Shown one piece after another: positions 16,870-25,050 of a DNA stretch of 64,000 bases. The notes beneath the pieces are model-generated. The model did no database searches and was not told where the DNA came from. It worked only from the letters and a program-made list of their open reading frames with translations. The DNA lies in the NCBI GenBank assembly GCA_963666415.2, contig CAXXPD010000003.1, forward strand, positions 3,534,001 to 3,598,000, written 5' to 3'. Both the position numbers and the translations under genes were made by a program. The stretch is from Bin87 sp963666415. GTDB lineage: Bacteria > Chloroflexota > Dehalococcoidia > Lucifugimonadales > UBA3495. How positions within the stretch are numbered: the first letter of the stretch is position 1; each line of letters begins with the position of its first letter.

Positions 16870-17388
16870 ATGGTTCTCCTGCTGTCGGAAGCACAGTTGC
16901 GGGCCGTGGTGGCGCAGTTGGCGGCCAACATTGATCGGGATTACGCCGATGTTGGCCTGGTGCTGGTCTGCGTGCTGAAGGGCGCCGCCGTGTTTACCGC
17001 CGACCTGATGCGTCAGTTGCAGGCCGACCTGCTGCGTGTCGAGTATATCCGGGCCAGCAGTTACGGCAGCGGCACCGAATCGTCCGGCGCGGTCAGCATC
17101 GAGGGCACGCCGCTGGCGGCCAACATCACGGGGCGGCACGTACTGCTCGTGGACGACATTTCCGATACGGGCCACACGCTGGTGGCCGTGTCCGACCATT
17201 TGTGTGAGATGAGCCCGGGGTCGCTGCGTCTGTGCACCCTGCTGGACAAACCGGAGCGGCGGGAAGTCGAAATCGCCTACGACTACGTCGGTTTCACCAT
17301 CCCCAACTACTTCGTGGTGGGATACGGGATGGACCTGGACGAGCGGTACCGGGGCTTGCCAGCGATTTACTACTTTCCTGAGGGGTGA
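16870..17388 (+). CDS. hpt: Hypoxanthine (guanine) phosphoribosyltransferase
   Basis: 172 residues. Makes IMP/GMP from the base and PRPP in purine salvage. The PRPP-binding loop is HVLLVDDISDTGHTL near residue 98, with the two consecutive aspartates. VCVLKGAAVFTADLMRQL (near 36) carries the conserved lysine of the flexible region, SSYGSGTESSG (near 67) the mobile loop serine-tyrosine, and YDYVGFTIPNYFVVGYGMDL (near 138) the purine-binding segment. Length is standard. It follows gyrB by 53 bp and may be co-transcribed. ATG 16870 gives the conventional N-terminus, though a start slightly upstream cannot be excluded. Confidence 0.95.
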   Translation: MVLLLSEAQLRAVVAQLAANIDRDYADVGLVLVCVLKGAAVFTADLMRQLQADLLRVEYIRASSYGSGTESSGAVSIEGTPLAANITGRHVLLVDDISDTGHTLVAVSDHLCEMSPGSLRLCTLLDKPERREVEIAYDYVGFTIPNYFVVGYGMDLDERYRGLPAIYYFPEG

Positions 17389-17438
17389 GGCCGGGATTGC
17401 CCTCCTGCGCTTTTGATGACGTCAGGGATTGGAGTCGG

Positions 17439-19065
17439 TCAGAAACCCACCGCCTGCCCGTCGCCGCGAGGGTCGGAGGCTCCGGTCAGGACGCCACGGC
17501 GCGGGTCGCGAACGATGAGTTGAACTATGCCCTGGTACGCGCCGAGGGGATTTTGCACCACGTTGTGACCCATGCGAGTAAGGTCGCGCACGGTGTCGTC
17601 GGGCATCCCGACCTCTACGCGGAGCTCTCCGGGGCGGTTGATGGTGGCGGGATCAGTGCCGGGGAAGCTGTGCCAGCGGGGCGATTCCACGGCATCCTGC
17701 GCCTTCAGGCCGCCGTCAATGAGTTTGGTCAGGATCTGGATGCCGCACTGGGGCTGGAAGTCGCCGCCGGGTGTGCCGCCGACGATGGCCACCTCGCCGT
17801 CCACGGTAGTGAGGTAGCAGTTCAGCGTGTGCATGGTGCGCTTGCCGGGAGCGATGACATTGGGGTGGTCGGCTTCGAGGGTGAAGCCGCGACCGGCGCG
17901 GTTGTTGAACAGAACTCCAGTGCCCGGAGCCACCACCCCGGAACCAAAGCCGTTGGAGAGGCTGTGGATCCAGCTGACGGCATTGCCGGCGCCGTCTGCC
18001 ACGCAGAAGTAGGTGGTGTCGCCGCGACCGTCCACCGGGGTCAGTGGTCGCACCTCGGTGCCGGCCTGGAAGGGATGGATCTGGTCGCGCCGCATATCGG
18101 AGTATTCCTGGGACAGCAATCCGTCCAGGGGCCAGTCGACGAAGTTGGGGTCTCCGGCCAGCCGGTTGCGGTCGGAGTAGGCAATTTTCTTGGATTCGAC
18201 CAGCAGGTGGATGGCATCAGCGGAGTTGGGTGTCATGGATGTGAGGTCGTGGCCGCCGACGATGTTGAGCATCTCCAGCAGCAGGAATCCCTGGGACGGC
18301 GGGCGGGTCTGGTAGACGCGATGTCCGCGGTAGTCGGTGCTGAGGCGTCGCCAACCACGGCCTGATGGTTGTTGAAGTCGGTTTCGGTGAACAGACCGCC
18401 AGCGCCGTTTAGTCCGGCCACCATCTGATCGGCCAGGTGTCCGCGATAGAAAGCGTCGGCGCCGCCCTGGGCAACCTGTCGGATGCTGGCGGCCAGGTCC
18501 GGGTTGGCCAGCATCTCACCTTCACGGGGTGGTCGGCCGTTGCTGAGATAGATATCGGCAGTGGCGCTGAAACGGCCCAGCAGTTCGGCGCTGTTGGCAA
18601 ACACCCGGGCGATGCGTGGCGGCACCGGAAAACCGTTCTCGGCGTATCTGATGGCCGGGGCCAGCAGTTCGGCAAAGGGCAGCGTGCCGAATTTCCGGTG
18701 CAGCGCTCCCAGGCAGCTGCTTCGCCGGGGACGGAAACCGAGTGGGGGCCGGCGATGGGCATTAGAGCCAGACCCTGTTGACGATAATAGTCGGCCTTGG
18801 CGCCGGCGGCAGCGGCTCCGCTGCTGTTGATATTGGTGACGGTGTCCGAGTTGGCATCGTAGGCGAGGATGAAAGAGTCGCCGCCGAGGCCGCACATTGG
18901 AACGATGGTTACGCACTCGACGGCAGCCACGGCGAGGGCTGCGTCGAACGCGGTGCCGCCATCCTGCAAAACCCGCAAGCCCACGGAGGCCGCAAGGGGG
19001 GAATCGGAGGACACCATTCCATTCTGGCCGTAAACGGCGCTGCGGGTCAGGCTGGTAATTGACAT
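17439..19065 (-). pseudogene. ggt: Gamma-glutamyltransferase, broken by two single-base frameshifts
   Basis: Three consecutive frames make one GGT. Frame 1 from MSITSLTRSAVYGQNGMVSS includes VECVTIVPMCGLGGDSFILA. Near 18706 one base is missing and the sequence continues ALHRKFGTLPFAELLAPAIR. Near 18343 another base is missing (CCC to CC) and it continues LSTDYRGHRVYQTRPPSQGF. The last frame holds the nucleophile threonine in GRGDTTYFCVADGAGNAVS and the GTPGGDFQPQCGIQILTKLI segment. No signal peptide is seen, so it belongs to the cytosolic Ywrd-like group. Both breaks are 1-nt losses in short homopolymers, so either decay or sequencing error is possible. Confidence 0.85.
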
Positions 19066-19345
19066 AACGGGTTTCCTAAGGGCGCACTGGGTGGCGCGCG
19101 GCGGGGCAGTGATCGGGCGCCGGCACCAATATCGTGGGTTCTTGAACGTGATTGGTTGACCGGGATCGCCAAGGGAGCGCTTCGGGGGTCATTATAATGG
19201 ATGTTGCGAGTGGGGATGCGTCGATTGGACCGTAGCGGGGCAGCGGGCGTGAATAGGTGCGAATATGGCGGGGTAGCCGGGCCGGCGGGTTTTTCATGAT
19301 CACCTTCATTGCTCTCAATGACAAAGTGGGTACGCGTGAGGGCCG
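19066..19345. other. 280-bp intergenic region upstream of ggt
   Basis: No open frame of interest. It contains a TATAAT-like hexamer on the minus strand at about 19192-19197 which could serve ggt, and the left target duplication GAGGGCCG (19338-19345) of the adjacent IS66. Confidence 0.4.
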
Positions 19346-20795
19346 GTAACAGTTCAGAGTTGCGGGGAAATGAGCAGTTGACGGCAGGCGGCGAGAGGAT
19401 TTAGACCCTGGGCGCGCCAGGTGCCGAAGAGGGATGCCAGCGTCATCTTGCGCTCGGTGCCCTGCTCCGAGCGGGTGCCGCCGCTGATCTTGCGACTGAT
19501 GACCAGGTGGCGCAGGCTGCGTTCGGCCGGGTTGTTGTCCGACGGCACGTCCGGTTCGGCCACGAAGACGAAGAGTTCCTTGATGAAGTGCTCGATGCGC
19601 CGGCACAGCTTGCCCTGGACAACCGACGGGTCAGACAGGAAAGGGCGGCAGATGGCCAGCAGCTTCCGCTCCCAGGCCAGTTGGGCAACACGCCTTTGCC
19701 ATGGCTCGTGATGGTTGCAGGCTTTGGCTGCGACATAGAGCTGGTGGACGGCCGCGGCCCATCGGGCCAGTGCGGCGTCTTTGGGGTAGCGGGTGCGCTG
19801 GTCGTGGATGTCCCGCAGCAGGTGGGCCCAGCACCGCTGCTTGGGGCCATCGTAATGGTGGTAGGCGGCGTAGAAATCGCTGACCAGCACTCCGGAGAAA
19901 GCATCGCTCAGCGCCTCGTCCACCACCGCCTTGCCCCGACCCCGCCGCAGGAAGTAGCGCTCGGTGGGGGTGCTGAAAGTCCACACGTAGCCGTTGGCCC
20001 CGCTCTGACGCCAGCCGGTTTCGTCGGCGTGGACCACTGGGCTGGCGCGGATGCGGTCCAGGATCGCGGCCACTGCCGGTTGGGCCCGCTGCGCCGTGCG
20101 ATGGATGGCGCTCACGATGGCCCCCACGCTGAGGCGCAACTGGTGCACGGTGTCCAGATACCACTGGACGCTGCGGATGGGCAGCCGCCCCTCTTCCCGC
20201 AGCGTGGCGATCAGGCTGAGCAGGTTGACGCCGAGACGCTGCTGGCCCAAGACCACGCTGTCCAGTTCCGCCGGAGGTGTGCAGCGCCGTCGGCAGGCCG
20301 GGCAAGTCCGAGCAATGTAGACGTGCTCGGTGACTTGCACCGGAACCACCGGCAGCTCGATGACTTCCCGAGTGCGCTGGATCCAGCCGCCGGACAGGTG
20401 GGCGCCGCAATCGGGGCAGTTCTCCATCACGTGCTCCACCCGATGGGTCGGTGTCATGCGCGGGCGGGCGAAGCCGTGGCGTCGCTGCTTTCTGGGCTGC
20501 TGCGCTGGGGGCTTCCGGCCCGATTTCGCCTTGAGGCCGGGCATTCGGAGCGGGTCGCCCGGTTTCGCCTGGCCTTCCAGTTCGGCAATCCGCCGCTGCA
20601 ACCGCTCAATCACCCGCTGCTGTTCCAGAACGGTGGCCTGCAGTTGGGCGATGATGGCGATGAGGACATCGCGGGTGGCGGTGGTCAGGTCAATTTCGGT
20701 ATCCACTCCCTGTATATGACATAACCGCCGCCACCCGTGCCAGCGTTCGGCAACCCGCCTTCGGCCAATTCACCTCACCAAGTCTGAACTGTTAC
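19346..20795 (-). mobile_element. IS66-family (ISBst12-type) element, complete copy
   Basis: 1,450 bp with ends GTAACAGTTCAGA and TCTGAACTGTTAC, flanked by a perfect 8-bp duplication GAGGGCCG (19338-19345 and 20796-20803), the length typical of IS66. Inserted about 95 bp upstream of rpsT, leaving the candidate rpsT promoter intact. Confidence 0.95.
19354..20706 (-). CDS. IS66-family transposase (TnpC-like)
   Basis: 450 residues from GTG 20706. N-terminal coiled coil (residues 15-45, LQATVLEQQRVIERLQRRIA), then the zinc-finger region CPDCGAHLSGG and CPACRRRC, then the DDE domain with VVHADETGWRQSGANGYVWT near 230, FSGVLVSDFYAAYHHYDGPK near 272 and the late glutamate in PSDNNPAERSLRHLVISRKI. 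No tnpA or tnpB accompanies it, as in the ISBst12 subgroup. No stops or shifts, and both target repeats are intact, so it may be active. Confidence 0.93.
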   Translation of the reverse strand: MDTEIDLTTATRDVLIAIIAQLQATVLEQQRVIERLQRRIAELEGQAKPGDPLRMPGLKAKSGRKPPAQQPRKQRRHGFARPRMTPTHRVEHVMENCPDCGAHLSGGWIQRTREVIELPVVPVQVTEHVYIARTCPACRRRCTPPAELDSVVLGQQRLGVNLLSLIATLREEGRLPIRSVQWYLDTVHQLRLSVGAIVSAIHRTAQRAQPAVAAILDRIRASPVVHADETGWRQSGANGYVWTFSTPTERYFLRRGRGKAVVDEALSDAFSGVLVSDFYAAYHHYDGPKQRCWAHLLRDIHDQRTRYPKDAALARWAAAVHQLYVAAKACNHHEPWQRRVAQLAWERKLLAICRPFLSDPSVVQGKLCRRIEHFIKELFVFVAEPDVPSDNNPAERSLRHLVISRKISGGTRSEQGTERKMTLASLFGTWRAQGLNPLAACRQLLISPQL

Positions 20796-20829
20796 GAGGG
20801 CCGGCGTTGGATGACATTTACCCTGCAGT

Positions 20830-20858
20830 TTGATACCATCTATGACCTAGACTTATAG
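20830..20858 (+). promoter_or_regulatory. Candidate rpsT promoter
   Basis: TTGATA (20830-20835), a 17-bp spacer and TTATAG (20853-20858), 32 bp before the start codon. Weak match. Confidence 0.35.
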
Positions 20859-20890
20859 ATGGAACCCGTCACATTTCAGGAGTTGCCCTC

Positions 20891-21145
20891 TTGCCCGCCC
20901 AAAAGGCCACGCGCCAATCCGTGAAACGCTACGCGCGCAATCTGAGTGTCCGCCGCACCACCCGTACCGCAATCGTGCAGGCTCGCCGTGCTATGACCAC
21001 CGGCGATGCTGATTCGGCGGAGTCGGTGCGCAATGCGATGCGTCTGCTGGATATCGCGGCGCGCAAGGGTGTGCTGCACAAGAACAACGCTTCCCGCCGC
21101 AAGGCCCGGTTGGCTGCGGCGTTGCAGAAGATGGAAGCGAGTTAG
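20891..21145 (+). CDS. rpsT: 30S ribosomal protein S20
   Basis: 84 residues. A primary 16S rRNA-binding protein of the small subunit body. Typical composition and helices are seen: QKATRQSVKRYARNLSVRRT, MRLLDIAARKGVLHKNNASR and RKARLAAALQ, the last two close to the S20 family signature KGVIHKNKAARKKSRL. The start is TTG at 20891, preceded by AGGAG at 20878-20882. A UUG start is also known for rpsT of Escherichia coli, where it takes part in autoregulation. An IS66 copy is inserted upstream. Confidence 0.93.
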   Translation: MPAQKATRQSVKRYARNLSVRRTTRTAIVQARRAMTTGDADSAESVRNAMRLLDIAARKGVLHKNNASRRKARLAAALQKMEAS

Positions 21146-21211
21146 CCGGGAGTAACCTCCGGCTCCTGCCCGGCAATTTTTGCCGGTTGTTCCCTGGGTG
21201 ACGCTACGGCG

Positions 21212-21240
21212 TTGACAAACAGCTTCGCGGGATTTAGGAT
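21212..21240 (+). promoter_or_regulatory. lexA promoter
   Basis: TTGACA (21212-21217), exactly 17 bp, then TAGGAT (21235-21240). A strong sigma-70-type match 65 bp before the lexA start. Confidence 0.7.
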
Positions 21241-21248
21241 ATCCGTGC

Positions 21249-21262
21249 CGAACATTAGTTTT
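21249..21262 (+). promoter_or_regulatory. lexA: Candidate LexA operator (SOS box)
   Basis: CGAACATTAGTTTT fits the Gram-positive type CGAAC-N4-GTTCG in 8 of the 10 fixed positions. It begins 8 bp after the -10 box, where a repressor would block initiation. Autoregulation of lexA is the rule in other bacteria. Confidence 0.45.
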
Positions 21263-21304
21263 CGTGACATAACGTAACGCATTCTGGCCCGGAGGTTATC
21301 ACCG

Positions 21305-21958
21305 ATGGCAGCGCAAAAAAGCCTGCGACCCCGACAAAAGGCTATCCTGGATTTCATCCAACTGTTTCTTGATGAAAATGGCATACCGCCTACGGTGCGG
21401 GATATTCAGAAAGGTTGCGATATCAGCAGCACCTCGGTGGTTGATTACAATCTGCGTCTGATGGAGCGAGACGGCTACCTGAAGCGTCGCTCGGAAGTAG
21501 CACGAGGCATTGAGTTGCTGGATGAGACCGGACAGCCGGTGACCAACGGCGCGGTTCGCGTCCAGATTGTTGGTTACATCGCTGCCGGTGAGCCGATTCC
21601 GGCATTCTCGTCGGAGGGAGGCGTTGCGTCGGTTGAGTTTGATACCGTTGAAGTCCGGCCCGAGTTGAAGAAGAAGCACGGCACGCTCTTTGCTTTGTCG
21701 GTTAAAGGCACGTCCATGATTGACGCGCTGATCGACGACGGTGACGTCGTGGTGATCAAGCCAACCAACACCGCCCGCAACGGGGAGATGGTGGTGGCGT
21801 GGTTGCGTGAAGAAGAAGAAGCGACGCTGAAAAAATTCTACCGGGAAGGCTCGCACGTGCGGTTGCAACCGGCCAACAGTACCATGGATCCCATAATTGT
21901 CGACGTAAGCAACGTGGAAGTTAAGGGACGCGTGGTGGAAGTGTTGCGCCAGTACTAA
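21305..21958 (+). CDS. lexA: LexA repressor
   Basis: 217 residues from ATG 21305, with GGAGG 9 bp upstream. Represses SOS genes and cleaves itself when RecA is activated. The N-terminal winged helix has LRPRQKAILDFIQLFLDENG and PPTVRDIQKGCDISSTSVVD. The cleavage site Ala-Gly is in IVGYIAAGEPIPAF near residue 98. The catalytic serine is in VKGTSMIDALIDDGD near 139 and the lysine near 176 in EEATLKKFYREG. The stop TAA is composite: TA is the target duplication of the IS630-type element and the last A belongs to the element. The original stop would have been TAG. Confidence 0.95.
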   Translation: MAAQKSLRPRQKAILDFIQLFLDENGIPPTVRDIQKGCDISSTSVVDYNLRLMERDGYLKRRSEVARGIELLDETGQPVTNGAVRVQIVGYIAAGEPIPAFSSEGGVASVEFDTVEVRPELKKKHGTLFALSVKGTSMIDALIDDGDVVVIKPTNTARNGEMVVAWLREEEEATLKKFYREGSHVRLQPANSTMDPIIVDVSNVEVKGRVVEVLRQY

Positions 21959-23110
21959 ACCAAAGCCAAGGTGGGATGTGCATTTGCCGGGTGCTGGGAA
22001 TCGGGGCGGGAGTCTCGCGGGAGTGTTTCGGCCCTTGATTGCAGGACCGTCCGGCAGCGCCGTCTCACCTCGTCTTTCCGGCTGGACAGCCCGGCCAGGA
22101 ATTTGCCGACCCTCTCCTGCACCGCCGCCCCGCTCCCCAAGCACAGATTGCCAGTGGCCTCCTCTCTCGCCCAGCCCCAGATAGCCTCATCGGCGTTGAA
22201 GTCCGGGCTGTAGCCCGGCAGGTTCACCAGCCTCAGCTCCAGCTCAGGCGTCCTGAGGTACTCCCGCACCGCCTCCCCACGATGGGCCGGCGCAATTGTC
22301 CCAGATGACCCGCAGCGGCCCTGGATGCTTTTCCTTCAGTTGCGTCAGGAAGGCAACCGAGGTCCCGCTGTTGCTGTTGCCCTCCAGTTCCATCCATTCC
22401 ACCTCGCCCGTCTCCAGGCACACCGCCGAATAGTAGCTGGCCTTCTCCCCGTACCTCGGGCTGCTCGAGTCCACCAACGCAGGCTTACCCTTCAGCACCC
22501 ACTTCCCCCGCAATTCCGCGTCCGCCCGGAAGTGGGCCTCGTCGGCAAAGAATATCCTGGCTCCAGTCCGTTGGGCCTCCTCCCACCGGACGGCGTACTC
22601 CGCCACGAAGGTCTCCCGCTTGGACTCATCAGCCTTGAGCAGCCGCTTCTTGGGACGCTTGAAGGCAAACCCCAGCCGGTGAAGCCAGTTCAGGCAACTG
22701 CTGCGGCTCAGGCTGATGCCAAACCGTTCTGAGACAAACTGACGCACCACCTTCCAATACCAGTTAGCCATTACGATGCCCGCTGTGGCGGGCGGTTGCT
22801 CCACCGCCCCTTTCAACTCCTCCTGCTGCGCCTGGTCAAGGGCGGGGGGGAACCACCGGTCTGCCTCGAATATCAGGGCCGCAGGCCCTCCCTCGCCGAA
22901 GGCCGACGCCCAACGTCCGATAGTGTGGGGGTCCCGCTCCAGCGCCTCCGCCGTCGCCGCTGCCGTCAAGCCCTGGGCCAGCAGCAGGATGGCGTACCAC
23001 CTTTCCCGCTCCCGGGGTGTGGGAGCCAGAATCACACGCCGCCGCAAGTCCTTGACTCCCATCTGCCATTGTTCCAGAGACCGGTCTATCTCCCTCACGC
23101 CCATCACCAA
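21955..23110 (-). pseudogene. IS630-type transposase with a single-base frameshift
   Basis: Main frame from MVMGVREIDRSLEQWQMGVK has a helix-turn-helix (LTAAATAEALERDPHTIGRW) and the first DDE residues (ARIFFADEAHFRADAELRGK). At about 22284 one extra T after GACAAT shifts the frame; removing it gives IWDNAPAHRGEAVREYLR and then LVNLPGYSPDFNADEAIWGW with the final glutamate. The second copy at the window edge is cut off before this point, so whether the extra base is unique to this copy cannot be seen. The stop codon TAG is completed by the chromosomal TA duplication. Confidence 0.8.
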
Positions 23111-23194
23111 CCCCTCGCAATTTCTGAGACCAGCTACCTCGGTTCCTTCATAAATTTACCCCATGCGTCTGCGCATTTCACCTTGGCTTTGGTT
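21958..23194 (-). mobile_element. IS630-type element (second lineage), complete
   Basis: 1,237 bp between TA 21956-21957 and TA 23195-23196. The ends AACCAAAGCCAAGGTG and CACCTTGGCTTTGGTT are inverted repeats. A partial second copy begins at 63877. Unrelated in sequence to the IS630 at 10733. Confidence 0.92.
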
Positions 23195-23272
23195 TAGGTG
23201 GCGGAGAGCCGCTCTTCGACAGGCTCAGGATGAGCGGGACATTTATCTGGCATATGACGGAGGACCCTTGCG

Positions 23273-23584
23273 TTAGTTGCGGCTGTTGGAGAGGGCTCCG
23301 TAGGTGGCAACCAGAAAGGGTACGCAATAGGTGAGCGGGATTTTCCACGCCAGGGCGTTGGTTAGTTGACCCGCCAGAATGGTGTCTCCCTGGTTTAGGG
23401 CAGTCAGCGCCGTGCCGACGACTACGCTGGCGATCAGCGAGCGGCGCAGCATCGGCCAGTGTCGCATCGCACAACGGCTGCATTTTGTGATGCCGCCGCT
23501 ACCGCCGCGGACCCGAAACGTGTAGCTGGAGCGGACGCGTGTCAGTCGGTTGCAACGTTGGCAGTGCGCGCTACTGTCTTCCAT
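23273..23584 (-). CDS. NrtS-like membrane protein with N-terminal zinc-ribbon-like cysteines
   Basis: 103 residues. The C-terminal 60 residues, LRRSLIASVVVGTALTALNQ through WKIPLTYCVPFLVATYGALS, form two membrane segments and resemble NrtS, a small protein shown in cyanobacteria and marine bacteria to take part in nitrate/nitrite transport. Before it lie two CxxC pairs (HCQRC near residue 7 and KCSRC near 34), which could bind a metal; I do not know this arrangement from characterised NrtS. Other small transporter-like membrane families remain possible. It lies just downstream of truB on the same strand. Confidence 0.55.
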   Translation of the reverse strand: MEDSSAHCQRCNRLTRVRSSYTFRVRGGSGGITKCSRCAMRHWPMLRRSLIASVVVGTALTALNQGDTILAGQLTNALAWKIPLTYCVPFLVATYGALSNSRN

Positions 23585-23625
23585 CAGAAATTAGCAGCGG
23601 TTTCCACCGCGCGGAGCATCAAGAA

Positions 23626-24579
23626 TTATGTAGTCGGCACGGCGTAAGGCGATGGCTCGTGGTTCTGAAACACCCGGGTGGGCTGCCATAGCCGGCGGTC
23701 TGATTGATACTGAACCAGCGCCAGGAACAGACCTTCGGGGTCGTAGGCGCGGCGTTGTTCGCCATCGGTCCCGTCGCCATGCTTGACGCTCGAGAAGACA
23801 GCCTGGCCGTTGCGCATGGCCTGGGCTTCCAGATGGGACAAGGTCAACGTCGGCAGGTGGCGCAGAGCCCAGTCCACCGGATGGATCAGCGCTTGCCAAT
23901 CGTCTCCGGCTGCCTCGAGGCCATCGAGGGTTATGCTTTCGGGCGCCGAGAAGCCGCCGCAGTAGACCCGGGCTAGGGCGGTAACGTAGCCGCCGCAACC
24001 CAACGCTGCGCCCAGATCGTTAGCGACCGACCGCATATACGTGCCGCGGCCGCAATCGATGGTCAGGCAGAGCCGGGGCAAGTCGAGCGTGTCGATGGTG
24101 ATGGTGTGGATTTCGACCTGACGGGGACGCCGTTCGACAACCTTGCCGGCCCGGGCCAAGTCGTACAATCGCTGGCCGTTCACTTTGATTGCGCTGTACA
24201 TCGGCGGCACCTGGTCGATAACGCCGATGAATTGTTGCAACTCCTGCTCAATCTGGTGGCGGGAAATGCCGGTGGGGTCTGCAACCGTGGTTATATCACC
24301 TTCGGCGTCATAGGTGGTGCTGGATGCACCCAGTCGCACTTCCATGACGTACCGCTTCCGACCTGACACGACTTGTTCCATGAGGCGGGTGGCCTGTCCG
24401 AAGCAAATGGGCAATACGCCCTCGGCCAGTGGGTCCATGGTGCCGGCATGGCCAACTTTTTTGCGCTGGCGAGTGATGCGTTTCACCCGCCGGAGGGCTT
24501 CCATGGAGGTGATGCCGACCGGTTTATAGAAATTGAGGAACCCGTTGACCGCTGGTGTCACACGGTCGTTGGCGGACAT
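23626..24579 (-). CDS. truB: tRNA pseudouridine(55) synthase
   Basis: 317 residues from ATG 24579 (MSANDRVTPAVNGFLNFYKP). Isomerises U55 in the T-arm of tRNAs. NGFLNFYKPVGITSMEALRR is motif I, KKVGHAGTMDPLAEGVLPIC holds the catalytic aspartate near residue 47, and TYDAEGDI, PPMYSAIKVNGQRLYDLARA and CGRGTYMRSVANDLGAALGC follow. The C-terminal 80 residues are a PUA-like region. Last gene of the nusA-ylxR-infB-rbfA-truB cluster, 4 bp after rbfA. An upstream in-frame extension overlaps rbfA and is rejected as start. Confidence 0.95.
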   Translation of the reverse strand: MSANDRVTPAVNGFLNFYKPVGITSMEALRRVKRITRQRKKVGHAGTMDPLAEGVLPICFGQATRLMEQVVSGRKRYVMEVRLGASSTTYDAEGDITTVADPTGISRHQIEQELQQFIGVIDQVPPMYSAIKVNGQRLYDLARAGKVVERRPRQVEIHTITIDTLDLPRLCLTIDCGRGTYMRSVANDLGAALGCGGYVTALARVYCGGFSAPESITLDGLEAAGDDWQALIHPVDWALRHLPTLTLSHLEAQAMRNGQAVFSSVKHGDGTDGEQRRAYDPEGLFLALVQYQSDRRLWQPTRVFQNHEPSPYAVPTT

Positions 24580-24583
24580 TATG

Positions 24584-24976
24584 TCAGGTCCGTTCTGCCG
24601 AGTTGACCGGACGGTCGCTGCCCACCGTATCCGGGGGAAGCTCGTCGATGATGCGCATGAGGCGGTCGGCTTCAAGCATGGCGTCGTCGAGGTCGAATTT
24701 CAGGAAGGGGATATAACGCAACGACACTCGATTCCGCAGTTCCCGGCGCAGGTATGCGGCGGATGACCGGATACCTTCCAGAGCCTCTTGCCGTAGCGCT
24801 TCGCCGCCCATGACGCTGATGTACACCCGGGCGTTGCGCAGATCCGGCGCGGTGCGCACCTGAGTGATGGAGATGAGGCCCTTCAATCGGGGGTCGTTCA
24901 ACTGGGACAGGACCAGATCCGAAATTTCCTGCCTCAGCACCCCGTTCACGCGCTCGATTCGCCTACGGTCGGTCAT
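24584..24976 (-). CDS. rbfA: Ribosome-binding factor A
   Basis: 130 residues from MTDRRRIERVNGVLRQEISD (24976). A KH-like protein that helps mature the 16S rRNA 5' end and 30S subunit. Conserved segments are LNDPRLKGLISITQVRTAPD, LRNARVYISVMGGEA and LRRELRNRVSLRYIPFLKFD, followed by LDDAMLEADRLMRIIDEL. The upstream in-frame extension (to 25039) lacks conserved residues. It sits between infB and truB as in most bacteria. Confidence 0.94.
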   Translation of the reverse strand: MTDRRRIERVNGVLRQEISDLVLSQLNDPRLKGLISITQVRTAPDLRNARVYISVMGGEALRQEALEGIRSSAAYLRRELRNRVSLRYIPFLKFDLDDAMLEADRLMRIIDELPPDTVGSDRPVNSAERT

Positions 24977-25050
24977 AAGTGTCGCTTCCCAAGGTGGGTT
25001 CTCGGAGTCGGCTACCGGAGTTGGCGGTAATAGCGCCACCGAACCGGCGG

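Noticed and set aside
19507..20724. 405-codon plus-strand frame opposite the IS66 transposase
   Set aside because: Shadow frame; the minus-strand protein has all zinc and DDE motifs.
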